From the NCBI RefSeq assembly GCF_000744775.1, contig NZ_JQMP01000004.1, forward strand, positions 1-64,000: DNA of 64,000 bases, read 5' to 3'. This DNA is from Thermorudis peleae. Lineage in GTDB: Bacteria; Chloroflexota; Chloroflexia; Thermomicrobiales; Thermomicrobiaceae. A program made the position numbers and the translations under genes. Within the stretch, counting starts at the first letter, position 1. Each line of letters begins with the position of its first letter. Of this stretch, positions 24,337 to 33,625 are shown one piece after another. Under the pieces are notes generated by a model. It was not told where the DNA came from, did not search any database, and saw nothing but the letters and a program-made list of their open reading frames with translations.

Positions 24337-26592
24337 CTACCGTGCTGCATCCTGCTCGTCCGGGATCAGCGCCTGCTCCCATGTTTGCCGCAGCGAGGAG
24401 AGCGGCAGATCAACGACGATGGTTGCGCCAAACCGGAGCACAACGCGCTCGCCAGTGGCAATACCAAGCCGTAGCCACGGCACACCGGCTGCATCCAATC
24501 GCGCAGTCACCGTTGCTTCATTGTCTGGTGCTACCTGGAGCAGGACGCGCGATCCTGCTTCTCCGAAGAGCGTACGGTCGACACGCTCTCCGTTCGCCTC
24601 GTGCAACGGCGCGAGATCGAAGTCGCCGCCAACCTCGCCAGCGATGCACGCCTCAGCCAGCGCGACGGCAATGCCACCGTCACTGCAGTCATGCGCAGCC
24701 CAAACCAAGCCGTCCGCGATTGCTGCCCGGGTTGCCGCTTGCACCCGACGCTCGAGTTCCAGGTCAAGTTCTGGCGGCGCTCCAGCGGTTATCGTGTGGC
24801 ACGTAGCCAAAAACGCGCTCGCACCCAGCGTCGCCGTCCACGGGCCGAGCAACAGCACAACGCCACCCTGTCGGAAGGCAAGCCGTGCATGGCGCCAGAT
24901 ATTCGCTACGCGCCCGACCATGCCAATGGTTGGGGTTGGCGGAATCGCTCGCCCAGCGGTCTCGTTGTATAAGCTCGCATTCCCGCTGACGACTGGCACC
25001 CCCAGTGCCCGGCAAGCTGAAGCCATGCCCTCGATCGCTCGCTCGAGCTGGTAAGCGACATCGGGGCGCTCAGGATTGCCGAAGTTGAGGCAATCCGTTA
25101 CCGCCAACGGTTCAGCCCCAACACAGGACAGGTTGCGAGCAGCCTCCGCTACCGCATGCTGCGCGCCAAGAAAGGGATCGAGCTGACAGTAGAGTGGATT
25201 GCAATCGGTGGTGAGTGCAATCCCGAACGAGGTCCCTTTGATCCGCAACACGGCGGCATCGCCCGCCCCTGGTGGCACCACTGTGTTGGTCAGAATCGTA
25301 TGGTCGTATGTCCGGTAGATTGGTCGCCGACTACCGAGGTTTGCCGAGCCAAGCAAGCGGAGCAGTGCATCGTTGGGGGTGAGCCACACCTCATCAGCAG
25401 CAGGTGAGCGTGCCAGATCAGGCAAGGCATCAAGGTCAAAAGCGCGGCGGGCAATGATTTCCGGCGCCTCTGCTGCTGGCCGCACGTACGTTGGGCATGC
25501 GTCAGTGAGGAGTTCGACGGGTACGTCAGCAACAACGCGATCACCTTCACGCACGCGCAGCCGCCCATCACCTGTCACCCGGCCAATGACTGCCGCATGC
25601 AGTTCCCACCGTCGAAAGACAGCAAGGGCCTCCTCAAGGTGCTCTGGCCGGACAATGGCGAGCATGCGCTCTTGGCTTTCCGAGAGCATCACCTCATATG
25701 GCGTCATGCCCGTCTCGCGCCTCGGCACAGCCAGAACGTCGATTTCAATGCCCGTGCCACCTCGCGCTGCAGTCTCGGCACACGCGCTCGTCAGGCCGGC
25801 CGCCCCAAGATCCTGCATCGCGACAACCAGGCCGCGCTCCTGCGCTTCGAGGCACGCCTCCAGCAGGAGCTTCTCGAGAAACGGGTTCCCAACTTGCACG
25901 ACGCCGCGATGCGACGCTGCTGGGTCTTCCACGGAAGCGAATGTTGCCCCGTGCAACCCATCACGGCCGGTATCTGCCCCTACGAGCACAACCAGGTTGC
26001 CCTCGCCAGTTGCTCGCGCACGCACGAGCGCCTGACGCTGGGCGATCCCGACACACATGACATTGACGAGCGGATTATCGCGATACTCGGGTAAGAACGT
26101 CGTCTCGCCAGCAACGGTCGGGATGCCGAGGCAGTTGCCATACCAGCTGATGCCACTGACGACACCATGGAACAGTGCCCGGCTCCGTTGATCCGTGAGC
26201 GGACCGAAGCGCAGCGAATCAGCGAGCGCAACTGGCCGTGCCCCCATCGTGAAGATGTCGCGGACAATGCCGCCGACACCAGTCGCCGCCCCTTGAAACG
26301 GCTCAACAGCACTCGGGTGATTGTGGGACTCGATTTTCAACACGACAACGAGCCCTTCGCCCAACTCAACCGCGCCAGCGTTCTCGCCTGGTCCTTGGAC
26401 CACGCCGGGGCCGGTGGTTGGCAAGCGCTTGAGGAGCGGCCGTGTGTGCTTATAGCCACAGTGCTCACTCCAGAGCGCGCCAAACATTCCGAGTTCAAGT
26501 TGATTCGGCTCACGCCCCAGCAATGTCACAATGCGCTCATATTCATCTTGGGTTAAGGCCACCGCACGCAACTGCTCGGGCGTCACGGTCAT
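24337..26592 (-). CDS. purL: Phosphoribosylformylglycinamidine synthase, large subunit
   Basis: At 751 residues this is the short PurL form that needs separate PurS and PurQ, both encoded just upstream. Visible motifs include GALWSEHCGYKHTRPLL, GPGENAGAVELGEGLVVVLK and KIESHNHPSAVEPFQGAATG near the N-terminus, and the second-half ATP-binding repeat with SDGGIAVALAEACIA. The start overlaps the purQ stop as ATGA. Confidence 0.96.
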   Translation of the reverse strand: MTVTPEQLRAVALTQDEYERIVTLLGREPNQLELGMFGALWSEHCGYKHTRPLLKRLPTTGPGVVQGPGENAGAVELGEGLVVVLKIESHNHPSAVEPFQGAATGVGGIVRDIFTMGARPVALADSLRFGPLTDQRSRALFHGVVSGISWYGNCLGIPTVAGETTFLPEYRDNPLVNVMCVGIAQRQALVRARATGEGNLVVLVGADTGRDGLHGATFASVEDPAASHRGVVQVGNPFLEKLLLEACLEAQERGLVVAMQDLGAAGLTSACAETAARGGTGIEIDVLAVPRRETGMTPYEVMLSESQERMLAIVRPEHLEEALAVFRRWELHAAVIGRVTGDGRLRVREGDRVVADVPVELLTDACPTYVRPAAEAPEIIARRAFDLDALPDLARSPAADEVWLTPNDALLRLLGSANLGSRRPIYRTYDHTILTNTVVPPGAGDAAVLRIKGTSFGIALTTDCNPLYCQLDPFLGAQHAVAEAARNLSCVGAEPLAVTDCLNFGNPERPDVAYQLERAIEGMASACRALGVPVVSGNASLYNETAGRAIPPTPTIGMVGRVANIWRHARLAFRQGGVVLLLGPWTATLGASAFLATCHTITAGAPPELDLELERRVQAATRAAIADGLVWAAHDCSDGGIAVALAEACIAGEVGGDFDLAPLHEANGERVDRTLFGEAGSRVLLQVAPDNEATVTARLDAAGVPWLRLGIATGERVVLRFGATIVVDLPLSSLRQTWEQALIPDEQDAAR

Positions 26593-27317
26593 TGCCCTGC
26601 CTCCAGCCCCGAAACAACGACAGGGCGCGCACTTGCCACATTGAGCCCAGCAGCGAGGATCAATAAGCCGCTTGCGCTGCCGAGTAAGGCGTCATAGGCC
26701 CGCTCAGGATGAGGCATCAATCCAACGACATTGCCAGCAGCATTGCACACGCCGGCAATGTTCCCAAGCGAGCCATTCGGGTTCGCCGCCTCTGTCACGT
26801 TCCCCAGCGCATCGACGTAGCGAAAGACGACGCAGCGATCACGTTCGAGCGCAGCGAGAGTTGCGGGATCAGCGTAGTAGCGCCCTTCGCCGTGAGCAAT
26901 TGGCAGACGCAGTACCGTTCCCTCCGGAATGGTCGACGTCCACGGTGTCCGGCTGGTTTCAACGCGTACCCAGACCCAGTCACAGACAAACGCGCGGTTG
27001 GCATTGCGCAAGAGGGCCCCTGGTAACAACCCAGCTTCGGTCAGAATCTGAAAACCGTTGCAGATACCAAGTACTGGCTTCCCGGCCGCCGCTGCAGCCC
27101 GAACAGCGTCCATCACCGGAGCAAAGCGTGCAATTGCTCCAGCACGCAAGTAATCGCCGTAGGAGAATCCGCCCGGCAGGATAACCGCATCATAATCCGA
27201 CAAATCGGTCGTAGTATGCCAGACCAGTTCAGCATGCACGCCAAGGCCATCACGCACGGCACAGAGGGCATCATAATCGCCATTGCTACCTGGGAACGTC
27301 ACAACTGCAACCCGCAT
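26589..27317 (-). CDS. purQ: Phosphoribosylformylglycinamidine synthase, glutaminase subunit
   Basis: A 242-residue class I glutamine amidotransferase. The N-terminus is VAVVTFPGSNGDYDAL. The nucleophile Cys is in PVLGICNGFQILTEAGLLPG, and the catalytic His/Glu pair is in GLMPHPERAYD. It supplies ammonia to PurL. It lies 3 bp after the purS stop and overlaps purL. Confidence 0.96.
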   Translation of the reverse strand: MRVAVVTFPGSNGDYDALCAVRDGLGVHAELVWHTTTDLSDYDAVILPGGFSYGDYLRAGAIARFAPVMDAVRAAAAAGKPVLGICNGFQILTEAGLLPGALLRNANRAFVCDWVWVRVETSRTPWTSTIPEGTVLRLPIAHGEGRYYADPATLAALERDRCVVFRYVDALGNVTEAANPNGSLGNIAGVCNAAGNVVGLMPHPERAYDALLGSASGLLILAAGLNVASARPVVVSGLEAGQ

Positions 27318-27320
27318 GAG

Positions 27321-27614
27321 CTAGGCGCCTCCGCTTCGTGGTGTTCCATTTGGTGCCGGCACAGGCTGCGCGGTCAAGGAAAACCAGAACTGTTCAATGA
27401 CCGGATTGGCTAAGAGTTGCTGGCACATCGCTTCAACCTGCGCGGTCGCCTCAGTTTCTGAATCCGCCTCAAGCCAGAGCTGGATGTATCGCCCGACACG
27501 AACATCCTGCACGTGTGCATACCCAAGGCGATGCAGGCCGTCACGCACTGCAAGTCCCTGCGGGTCGTTCACCCCTGGCTTCAGCATCACTGCAACATCA
27601 GCTCGCCACTGCAT
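27321..27614 (-). CDS. purS: Phosphoribosylformylglycinamidine synthase subunit PurS
   Basis: A 97-residue PurS with the family pattern VMLKPGVNDPQGLAVRDGLH near the N-terminus and VRVGRYIQLWLEAD. Residues MCQQLLANPVIEQFW close the domain. It bridges PurL and PurQ in the FGAM synthase complex. A short Pro/Gly-rich tail follows. Confidence 0.95.
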   Translation of the reverse strand: MQWRADVAVMLKPGVNDPQGLAVRDGLHRLGYAHVQDVRVGRYIQLWLEADSETEATAQVEAMCQQLLANPVIEQFWFSLTAQPVPAPNGTPRSGGA

Positions 27615-27633
27615 CGTATCCTCACTTCATCCA

Positions 27634-28527
27634 TCATACCGGCGCTGGCTGGCCAGTCAGTCGCGTATACGCCTCACGATACCGTGCCAGCGTGGCTTCA
27701 ACGACATCCGGCGGTAACGCTGGACCCGGAGGCTGCCGGTTCCACCCCTGGGCCCGGGCCCAATCGCGGACATATTGCTTGTCGAACGATGGCTGCGGTC
27801 CACCTGGGACATACTGTGCAGCATCCCAGAACCGTGAGCTGTCAGGGGTCAAGAGCTCATCAATAACCGCAAGTTCGCCGTTAATCCAGCCAAACTCGAG
27901 CTTGGTGTCAGCAATAATGATGCCGCGCGCTCGCGCATAGGCTTCCGCTTCACGATAGACACACAGCGTCTGTGCCTGGAGTTCGGCTGCGACCGTTGAA
28001 CCAACCAGTGCAGCAAGTTCGGCGACACTGAGATTCTCATCGTGCCCGTGCTCTGCTTTTGTGGCTGGCGTGAATCGCGGTTCCGGCAATCGGGCACTTT
28101 CAACCAGTCCCGGTGGCAGCGGTTCACCAGCCACCGTGCCCGAGACACGGTACTCTTCCCACGCTGAGCCAGCGAGATAGCCGCGAGCAACGCATTCAAC
28201 CGGAATCCGCTCAGCTTTCCATACGAGCATCGAACGCCCCTCGAGCGCAGAGCGATAGGGCGCGAGCGATGGTGGCAATGCCGCCAGATCCGTTGTGATA
28301 TAGTGCGAGCGCAGCCGATCACCAAACCACTCAAACCAGAATCGGGTCAATTGAGTGAGCAAAATCCCTTTGCCCGGAATCGGTGTAGGCAGCACCACAT
28401 CATAGATTGAGATACGGTCGGTCGCGACAATCAGTAACCGACCGTCGCCCAGGTCAAAGACCTCGCGGACTTTCCCACGCCGTAGCCGCTCAACGCCGGG
28501 TAACTGGATTTCGACGAGTGCGTTCAT
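27634..28527 (-). CDS. purC: Phosphoribosylaminoimidazole-succinocarboxamide synthase
   Basis: A 297-residue SAICAR synthetase. It shows RRGKVREVFDLGDGRLLIVATDRIS split over residues 15-40, GKGILLTQLTRFWFEWF, ECVARGYLAGSAWEEY and IADTKLEFGW, in the usual order. It is the long PurC form of about 300 residues. Its start overlaps the purB stop as ATGA, so the two are translationally coupled. Confidence 0.96.
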   Translation of the reverse strand: MNALVEIQLPGVERLRRGKVREVFDLGDGRLLIVATDRISIYDVVLPTPIPGKGILLTQLTRFWFEWFGDRLRSHYITTDLAALPPSLAPYRSALEGRSMLVWKAERIPVECVARGYLAGSAWEEYRVSGTVAGEPLPPGLVESARLPEPRFTPATKAEHGHDENLSVAELAALVGSTVAAELQAQTLCVYREAEAYARARGIIIADTKLEFGWINGELAVIDELLTPDSSRFWDAAQYVPGGPQPSFDKQYVRDWARAQGWNRQPPGPALPPDVVEATLARYREAYTRLTGQPAPV

Positions 28528-29849
28528 GCCTCGGCCTCCGCAGAAGCTGTGGCGGGAGCAAGCAAGCCCAGGCGGATCAGCGGCACGTCGACATAGCGCA
28601 GCGCATCGTCAAGCGTGAAGAGGGCGTCAATGTGCTCTGGACTCAGGCGAGATGTCACCCGCTCGTCAGCTTTCAAGAGTTCGCGCAAATGCGTGCCAGT
28701 TTCCCAAGCGCGCCAGGCGAGTTCCTGCACGATCCGATAGGCCTCGTGACGGGCGAGTCCGGCATTGACCAATGCCAGCAGTACACGTTGCGAGAAGATT
28801 GCACCGGCAGTGAGATCGAGGTTTTGGCGCATTCGCTCAGGGTAAACGGTCCAGTGCTGGACGATTTCTGTCATTGCCGCAAGGAGATAGTCAGCAAGGA
28901 TGCACGTGTCTGGCAAGATGACGCGTTCAACCGAGCTATGGCTGATATCGCGCTCATGCCACAGCACGACGTTTTCTAATGCTGGGGTGACGTAGCTTCG
29001 CAGGAGGCGAGCTAACCCGCTTACCCGCTCACTTTCATGCGGATTGCGCTTGTGTGGCATCGCCGATGACCCCATGTTCCCTGGGTCAAAAGGCTCTTCG
29101 ACCTCGCGAACTTCCGTCCGTTGCAAATGCCGGACTTCAGTTGCGAAGCGATCGAGGGTTGATCCCAATATCCCGAGGACGCTGATGAAGAACGCGTGCC
29201 GATCACGCGAAATGACCTGGGTTGGCGCTGGATCAACCCGCAGCCCTAACCGGCTGCATGCTGCCTCTTCGACATCGGGGGGCACCGTTGCATGGGTACC
29301 AACGGCGCCAGCAATCTTGCCCACCCGCACTTCCTCACGAGCAAGCTCCAGACGCTGGCGAGCGCGCTGCAGTTCGGCATACCAGCCTGCGAGCTTTGCG
29401 CCAAAGGTCATCGGCTCAGCATGAACTCCATGCGTTCGACCGATCATCACCGTCTGGCGGTGATGCACCGCTTGCTCGCCAACCACTGCGATCAAGTGAT
29501 CGAGATCACGAAGCAAGAGGTCGCTCGCTTCAACAAGCTGCAGCGCGAGTGCGGTGTCAAGGACGTCTGAGCTCGTCAATCCGAGGTGGAAGTACCGGGC
29601 AGCGTCACCAACCGTCTCACCGACAGCCCGTGTAAAGGCGATGATTTCGTGGTCGACTTCACGCTCGATCGCACGCATCCGGTCGATGTCGCAACGTGCT
29701 TCGCGCAACCGGGCCAATGCATCGGCTGGGATAACGCCACGCTCAGCCCAGGCTTCTGCAACAGCCAGCTCGACACGAAGCCACAGCTCGACCGTATGCG
29801 CCTCGCTCCAGATGGCTGCCATTTCCGGTCGGGTATACCGTGGGATCAC
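28524..29849 (-). CDS. purB: Adenylosuccinate lyase
   Basis: A 441-residue fumarase/aspartase superfamily enzyme acting twice in purine synthesis. IPRYTRPEMAAIWS is the typical N-terminus. GLTSSDVLDTALALQL and TMIGRTHGVHAEPMTFG follow, and the superfamily signature is GSSAMPHKRNPHESERV. The GTG start at 29849 has AAAGGA about 9 nt upstream. It is the first gene of the minus-strand purine-glycine cleavage run. Confidence 0.95.
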   Translation of the reverse strand: MIPRYTRPEMAAIWSEAHTVELWLRVELAVAEAWAERGVIPADALARLREARCDIDRMRAIEREVDHEIIAFTRAVGETVGDAARYFHLGLTSSDVLDTALALQLVEASDLLLRDLDHLIAVVGEQAVHHRQTVMIGRTHGVHAEPMTFGAKLAGWYAELQRARQRLELAREEVRVGKIAGAVGTHATVPPDVEEAACSRLGLRVDPAPTQVISRDRHAFFISVLGILGSTLDRFATEVRHLQRTEVREVEEPFDPGNMGSSAMPHKRNPHESERVSGLARLLRSYVTPALENVVLWHERDISHSSVERVILPDTCILADYLLAAMTEIVQHWTVYPERMRQNLDLTAGAIFSQRVLLALVNAGLARHEAYRIVQELAWRAWETGTHLRELLKADERVTSRLSPEHIDALFTLDDALRYVDVPLIRLGLLAPATASAEAEA

Positions 29850-30118
29850 GCGCGCTTATCCTTTGATTGCTGTGTACCCTACCATCGACTGGGGATTCGC
29901 TCGCGCACACGGTTTTCGGTGAATACTGCACGCGCGAGGCATTCCCTACGGAGTATACCGCGTCGGCCCTAACAGCGCCGTTTTCTACGGTATGAGGTAG
30001 GCAACACTGCTCCAGAACAGGTATAGTGGAAGTGGTGCGCGTTGCGTATGGAGGTAGGGCGTCCGTTCACAGGAAACGGCAAGACGGATGAAATTCCTGT
30101 GATCGGCTGAACGCGCAA

Positions 30119-30262
30119 GCGCCTGGACTCTCAGTCGCTTCGGCTGGGAGTTGACGAGGCGGAGGTCGATCGAGTTTTCGGCGGATGACCTCCCGGCTTG
30201 GCACGGTCGTTACGGCCAGAGCAAAGGCGTCGGGTGACCGGCGAGACAAAGGCTGGTCGAGG
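30119..30262 (+). ncRNA. glmS ribozyme (glucosamine-6-phosphate-responsive)
   Basis: The leader of glmS carries the conserved glmS ribozyme blocks in order. The cleavage context A/GCGCC has the predicted cut between 30118 and 30119. AGTTGACGAGG lies at 30149-30159, TCGGCGGATG at 30178-30187, CTCCCGG at 30190-30196, and an A-rich AGCAAAGG and GACAAAGG region follows with its pairing arms (30219-30257). The class binds glucosamine-6-phosphate as a cofactor and self-cleaves to lower glmS expression. The 3' limit is approximate. It ends about 130 nt before the glmS start. Confidence 0.9.
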
Positions 30263-30394
30263 TGCCCGCCCTATCCTCTCGCACGCCGCACTGACATTGC
30301 GAGCGTTCATGATCGCGATAGGCTATGCCACAGCGAGGCGGAATGCTGACGGCCGTTCTCGTGCTGGACATAGCCCAGAGAGGGGTTTGCTTGC

Positions 30395-32173
30395 ATGTGC
30401 GGCATTTTTGGGTATGTGAGCACCCAGCAATTGGATCCAACGCTGGTGCTCCAAGCGTTACGCACGCTTGAATACCGAGGCTACGACTCGTGGGGGATTG
30501 GCGTCGTTGCTAACCACCATATTCATGTCGTCAAACGAGCTGGCCGTATTCCCGCTCACCTTGATCAGCGCTTACCAGCGTCAACCGTGGCATTTGGCCA
30601 TACGCGGTGGGCAACCCATGGAGGCGTAACCGATGCGAATGCGCATCCCCATCTTGACTGTCGTGGACGTCTTGCCATTATCCACAACGGCATCATCGAG
30701 AACTATCGCAGCTTGCGCACTGCGCTTGAACAACAGGGGCATTGCCTGCGGAGCCAAACCGATTCAGAGCTCTTTGCCCACCTCGTAGAAGAACACCTTG
30801 GCAGCGCGGATGACCCCGACGCCACGGTCGCAGCAGTGCGCGCTGCCTTTGCACAGGTAACGGGATTGAACGCTTTTATTGTGCTTGACCATCTAACGAA
30901 TCAACTTGTCGCAACGAAGTCTGTCTCACCGCTCGTGCTCGGCCGTGGCCCAGCGGGATACTTCCTTGCTTCTGATGCCGTTGCACTTGTCGGCCATGTC
31001 GAAGATATTGCCTACCTTCGCGACGACGAAATCGTTGCCTTGCGCTCTGACGGGATTCTTCTCATTGACCGCGCAACTGGCCGGCCACGAGATCTCGTCT
31101 GGCAACCACTCACCCTACAAGCAAGCGACACAGCGCTTGGTGGCTTCCCTCACTACCTGCTGAAAGAGATTCACGAGCAACCCAGCGTCGTCGAGCGCAT
31201 TGCCCGCCAGCATCCACCACAAGCCCGTGAGCTTGCCAGCCTCATCCGCCAATCGCACGGAACCTTTCTTGTTGGCTGCGGTACAGCCGGTTACGCCGCC
31301 CTGGCTGGACAGTACCTCTTCTCGCGCATTGCTCGACGTCACGTCAATGCTGTTGTTGCCTCCGAGTTTAAGTACCAAGAACATTTCTTAACAGACCGGT
31401 CACTGGTCATCGCGCTGACCCAAAGCGGCGAGACGGTTGACGTCATCGAAGCGGTCATGGCAGCAAAGCGGCACGGAGCGCGCGTCGCTGCGCTGGTCAA
31501 TGTTCCTGGTTCAACCGTAGCTCGGCTTGCCGATTACACAATCCCGCTCTTGGCTGGGCCTGAACAGAGCGTGCTATCGACAAAAGCCTATGTAGCCAAG
31601 CTTGCCCTCTTGCTTCTGACGGCGCACGTGCTCAACGGCAGTGAGCATGTTGGCCTCGACGTCCTCTGGCGGGCTGCTGACGGCATTGCCCAAGCGCTGA
31701 CTCCAACGTTCCACGACCGTGTTCGTGGTGTTGCTGATCACATGGCGCAGCACGCCCACTGTTTTGTGATCGGCCGCGGCCTGTCATACCCAACAGCGCT
31801 TGAAGCGGCATTAAAGATTAAGGAGGCGAGCTATCTCCATGCTGAAGGGTTTGCCGGAGGTGAGCTCAAGCATGGGGTGATTGCGTTGATTGAGCAGGGC
31901 ACGCCTTGCCTTGTCTTTTCCCCACTCGACGAGACGCGCGATGACATCCTTTCGGGTGCAATGGAACTGAAGAGCCGAGGTGGTTGGATCATCGGCATCT
32001 CACCTGAGCCTGACGACTCCTTTGACATTCACCTCCAGGTCGCCGAAGTTGGTGACGCGGCTCCACTTGTCAATGTCGTACCCGCCCAGCTTCTTGGCTA
32101 CTATCTCGCGGTTCGACGCGGCCTTGACCCAGACAAGCCGCGGAACCTGGCGAAAAGCGTCACCGTCAAATAG
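30395..32173 (+). CDS. glmS: Glutamine-fructose-6-phosphate aminotransferase (isomerizing)
   Basis: A 592-residue enzyme that makes glucosamine-6-phosphate for cell-wall synthesis. The N-terminal nucleophile is Cys2 in MCGIFGYV. LEYRGYDSWGIGV and FGHTRWATHGGVTDANAHPH belong to the glutaminase domain. GCGTAGYAALAGQYLFSRIA and QSGETVDVIEAV belong to the first SIS domain. The second SIS domain and the conserved C-terminal DPDKPRNLAKSVTV close the protein. It is controlled by the ribozyme in its leader. Confidence 0.96.
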   Translation: MCGIFGYVSTQQLDPTLVLQALRTLEYRGYDSWGIGVVANHHIHVVKRAGRIPAHLDQRLPASTVAFGHTRWATHGGVTDANAHPHLDCRGRLAIIHNGIIENYRSLRTALEQQGHCLRSQTDSELFAHLVEEHLGSADDPDATVAAVRAAFAQVTGLNAFIVLDHLTNQLVATKSVSPLVLGRGPAGYFLASDAVALVGHVEDIAYLRDDEIVALRSDGILLIDRATGRPRDLVWQPLTLQASDTALGGFPHYLLKEIHEQPSVVERIARQHPPQARELASLIRQSHGTFLVGCGTAGYAALAGQYLFSRIARRHVNAVVASEFKYQEHFLTDRSLVIALTQSGETVDVIEAVMAAKRHGARVAALVNVPGSTVARLADYTIPLLAGPEQSVLSTKAYVAKLALLLLTAHVLNGSEHVGLDVLWRAADGIAQALTPTFHDRVRGVADHMAQHAHCFVIGRGLSYPTALEAALKIKEASYLHAEGFAGGELKHGVIALIEQGTPCLVFSPLDETRDDILSGAMELKSRGGWIIGISPEPDDSFDIHLQVAEVGDAAPLVNVVPAQLLGYYLAVRRGLDPDKPRNLAKSVTVK

Positions 32174-32193
32174 TGGGGGAAACGAGAGGGGCA

Positions 32194-33030
32194 ATGGCTT
32201 TCGAACTGATCGACACGCATTGCCACCTTGATCTTGAAGCATTTGCCGATGACCGCTCAGCAGTCCTCGAACGCGCACGACATGCCGGCGTCACAGCCAT
32301 GCTGATCATCGGCTTTGACCCCGATTGCTGGGATCGGACGCTCACCTGTGTTGCCCACGATCCTGCAACGCTAGCTGCATCGCTTGGCGTCCATCCGACA
32401 GAGGCCGACAAGTATCACGATGGCACGGAAGCCTTGCTGCGACAACGTGCCCAGGATCCACGTGTTGCAGCAATTGGGGAGATTGGTATTGACCTCTACC
32501 GCCATACTACTCCGCTTGCCCAGCAACGCGAAGCCTTTTACCGCCAAATCATGCTCGCCAACGAGCTCGGCCTCCCGTTCATTGTCCATCAACGCCAGGC
32601 CGAGGCTGAAACACTTGACGTTTTACGTCAAGCTGATCCTCCTCATCATGGCGTCATGCACTGTTTTACGGGTGATATTGCCTATGCGCGAGCGTGCCTT
32701 GAGCTGGGTCTCTTTCTCGGCATTGGCGGTGTCGTGACATTTCGTTCTGCCCGAGCAGTTCAAGAGGTAGTACGATGGGCGCCACTTGACCGGCTTGTTC
32801 TCGAAACCGATGCGCCCTTTCTTGCTCCGAGTCCGCATCGAGGCCAACGTAATGAGCCAGCCTACGTTCGGATTATTGCTGAACAGGTCGCGGCATTACG
32901 CGGCCAGTCACTCGAGCTCATCGCTGTAACGACAACGGCAAATGCCCGAGCGCTGTTTCCCCGAGCCTGGATACAGACGACGGAGGATGTCGATGACGAC
33001 ACAATGCCAGCTCGTTCTTGCAACACATAA
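32194..33030 (+). CDS. TatD family metal-dependent hydrolase
   Basis: A 278-residue TIM-barrel hydrolase. The N-terminal metal-binding His pair is in LIDTHCHLDLEAF. AIGEIGIDLYRH, PFIVHQRQAEAETLDVL, GVMHCFTGD and LVLETDAPFLAP are the other family motifs. ATG at 32194 with GAGAGGGG upstream is preferred over the GTG at 32173 that overlaps the glmS stop. TatD proteins are Mg-dependent nucleases acting in DNA repair or RNA quality control. Confidence 0.93.
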   Translation: MAFELIDTHCHLDLEAFADDRSAVLERARHAGVTAMLIIGFDPDCWDRTLTCVAHDPATLAASLGVHPTEADKYHDGTEALLRQRAQDPRVAAIGEIGIDLYRHTTPLAQQREAFYRQIMLANELGLPFIVHQRQAEAETLDVLRQADPPHHGVMHCFTGDIAYARACLELGLFLGIGGVVTFRSARAVQEVVRWAPLDRLVLETDAPFLAPSPHRGQRNEPAYVRIIAEQVAALRGQSLELIAVTTTANARALFPRAWIQTTEDVDDDTMPARSCNT

Positions 33031-33625
33031 TCCTGGCAAACTGCGAGAGTTACGTGCATTGCTACCACCCACGATCAAGACGATTCCAGCCGCAGCGCTC
33101 GGGATTACGCTTCCGGAAGAGACTGGGACAACGTTTCTCGAAAACGCGCTTCTCAAAGCGCGAGCTGTGGCGCACGCTGCTGGCTTACCTGCGTTAGCTG
33201 ACGACTCTGGCCTCGAAGTTGATGCCCTCGGTGGAGCACCGGGTGTTTTCTCAGCATACTTTGCGCACCGGCAAGCAACTGATACTGAAAATGTCGCGAA
33301 GTTGCTTGCCGTCTTGCGCGATGTGCCCCCAGAACAACGGCGCGCGCGCTTTCGGGCAGTCGTTGTTGTCGCATTTCCTAACGGCCACTTTCTTACTGGT
33401 GAAGGGACGCTCGAAGGGTACATCACGACAGCTCCGCGAGGGACGCACGGCTTTGGCTATGATCCCGTTTTTTGTCCTCTTCAGGAAACCCGTACATTAG
33501 CCGAAATGTCGCCTGAAGAGAAGAATCGGCTGAGCCATCGTGCCCAAGCTGTCCGGAATCTTCTCGCCGCTCTCCAACAATACTGCCAGACAACGACAGG
33601 CTCGGCAGTGGAGGAACAGGAATGA
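32993..33625 (+). CDS. rdgB: Non-canonical purine NTP pyrophosphatase (RdgB/HAM1)
   Basis: A 210-residue inosine/xanthosine triphosphate pyrophosphatase. It shows LVLATHNPGKLRELRALL, FLENALLKARAVA, PALADDSGLEVDALGGAPGV and GTHGFGYDPVFCP, all in the expected order. The ATG at 32993 has GGAGG 7 nt upstream and overlaps the 3' end of the TatD gene. It cleans the nucleotide pool of deaminated purines. Its stop overlaps the next gene as ATGA. Confidence 0.95.
   Translation: MTTQCQLVLATHNPGKLRELRALLPPTIKTIPAAALGITLPEETGTTFLENALLKARAVAHAAGLPALADDSGLEVDALGGAPGVFSAYFAHRQATDTENVAKLLAVLRDVPPEQRRARFRAVVVVAFPNGHFLTGEGTLEGYITTAPRGTHGFGYDPVFCPLQETRTLAEMSPEEKNRLSHRAQAVRNLLAALQQYCQTTTGSAVEEQE

Noticed and set aside
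29850-30118. Purine riboswitch upstream of purB or glmS
   Set aside because: No conserved purine-aptamer loops are seen. The only structured RNA recognised is the glmS ribozyme downstream.
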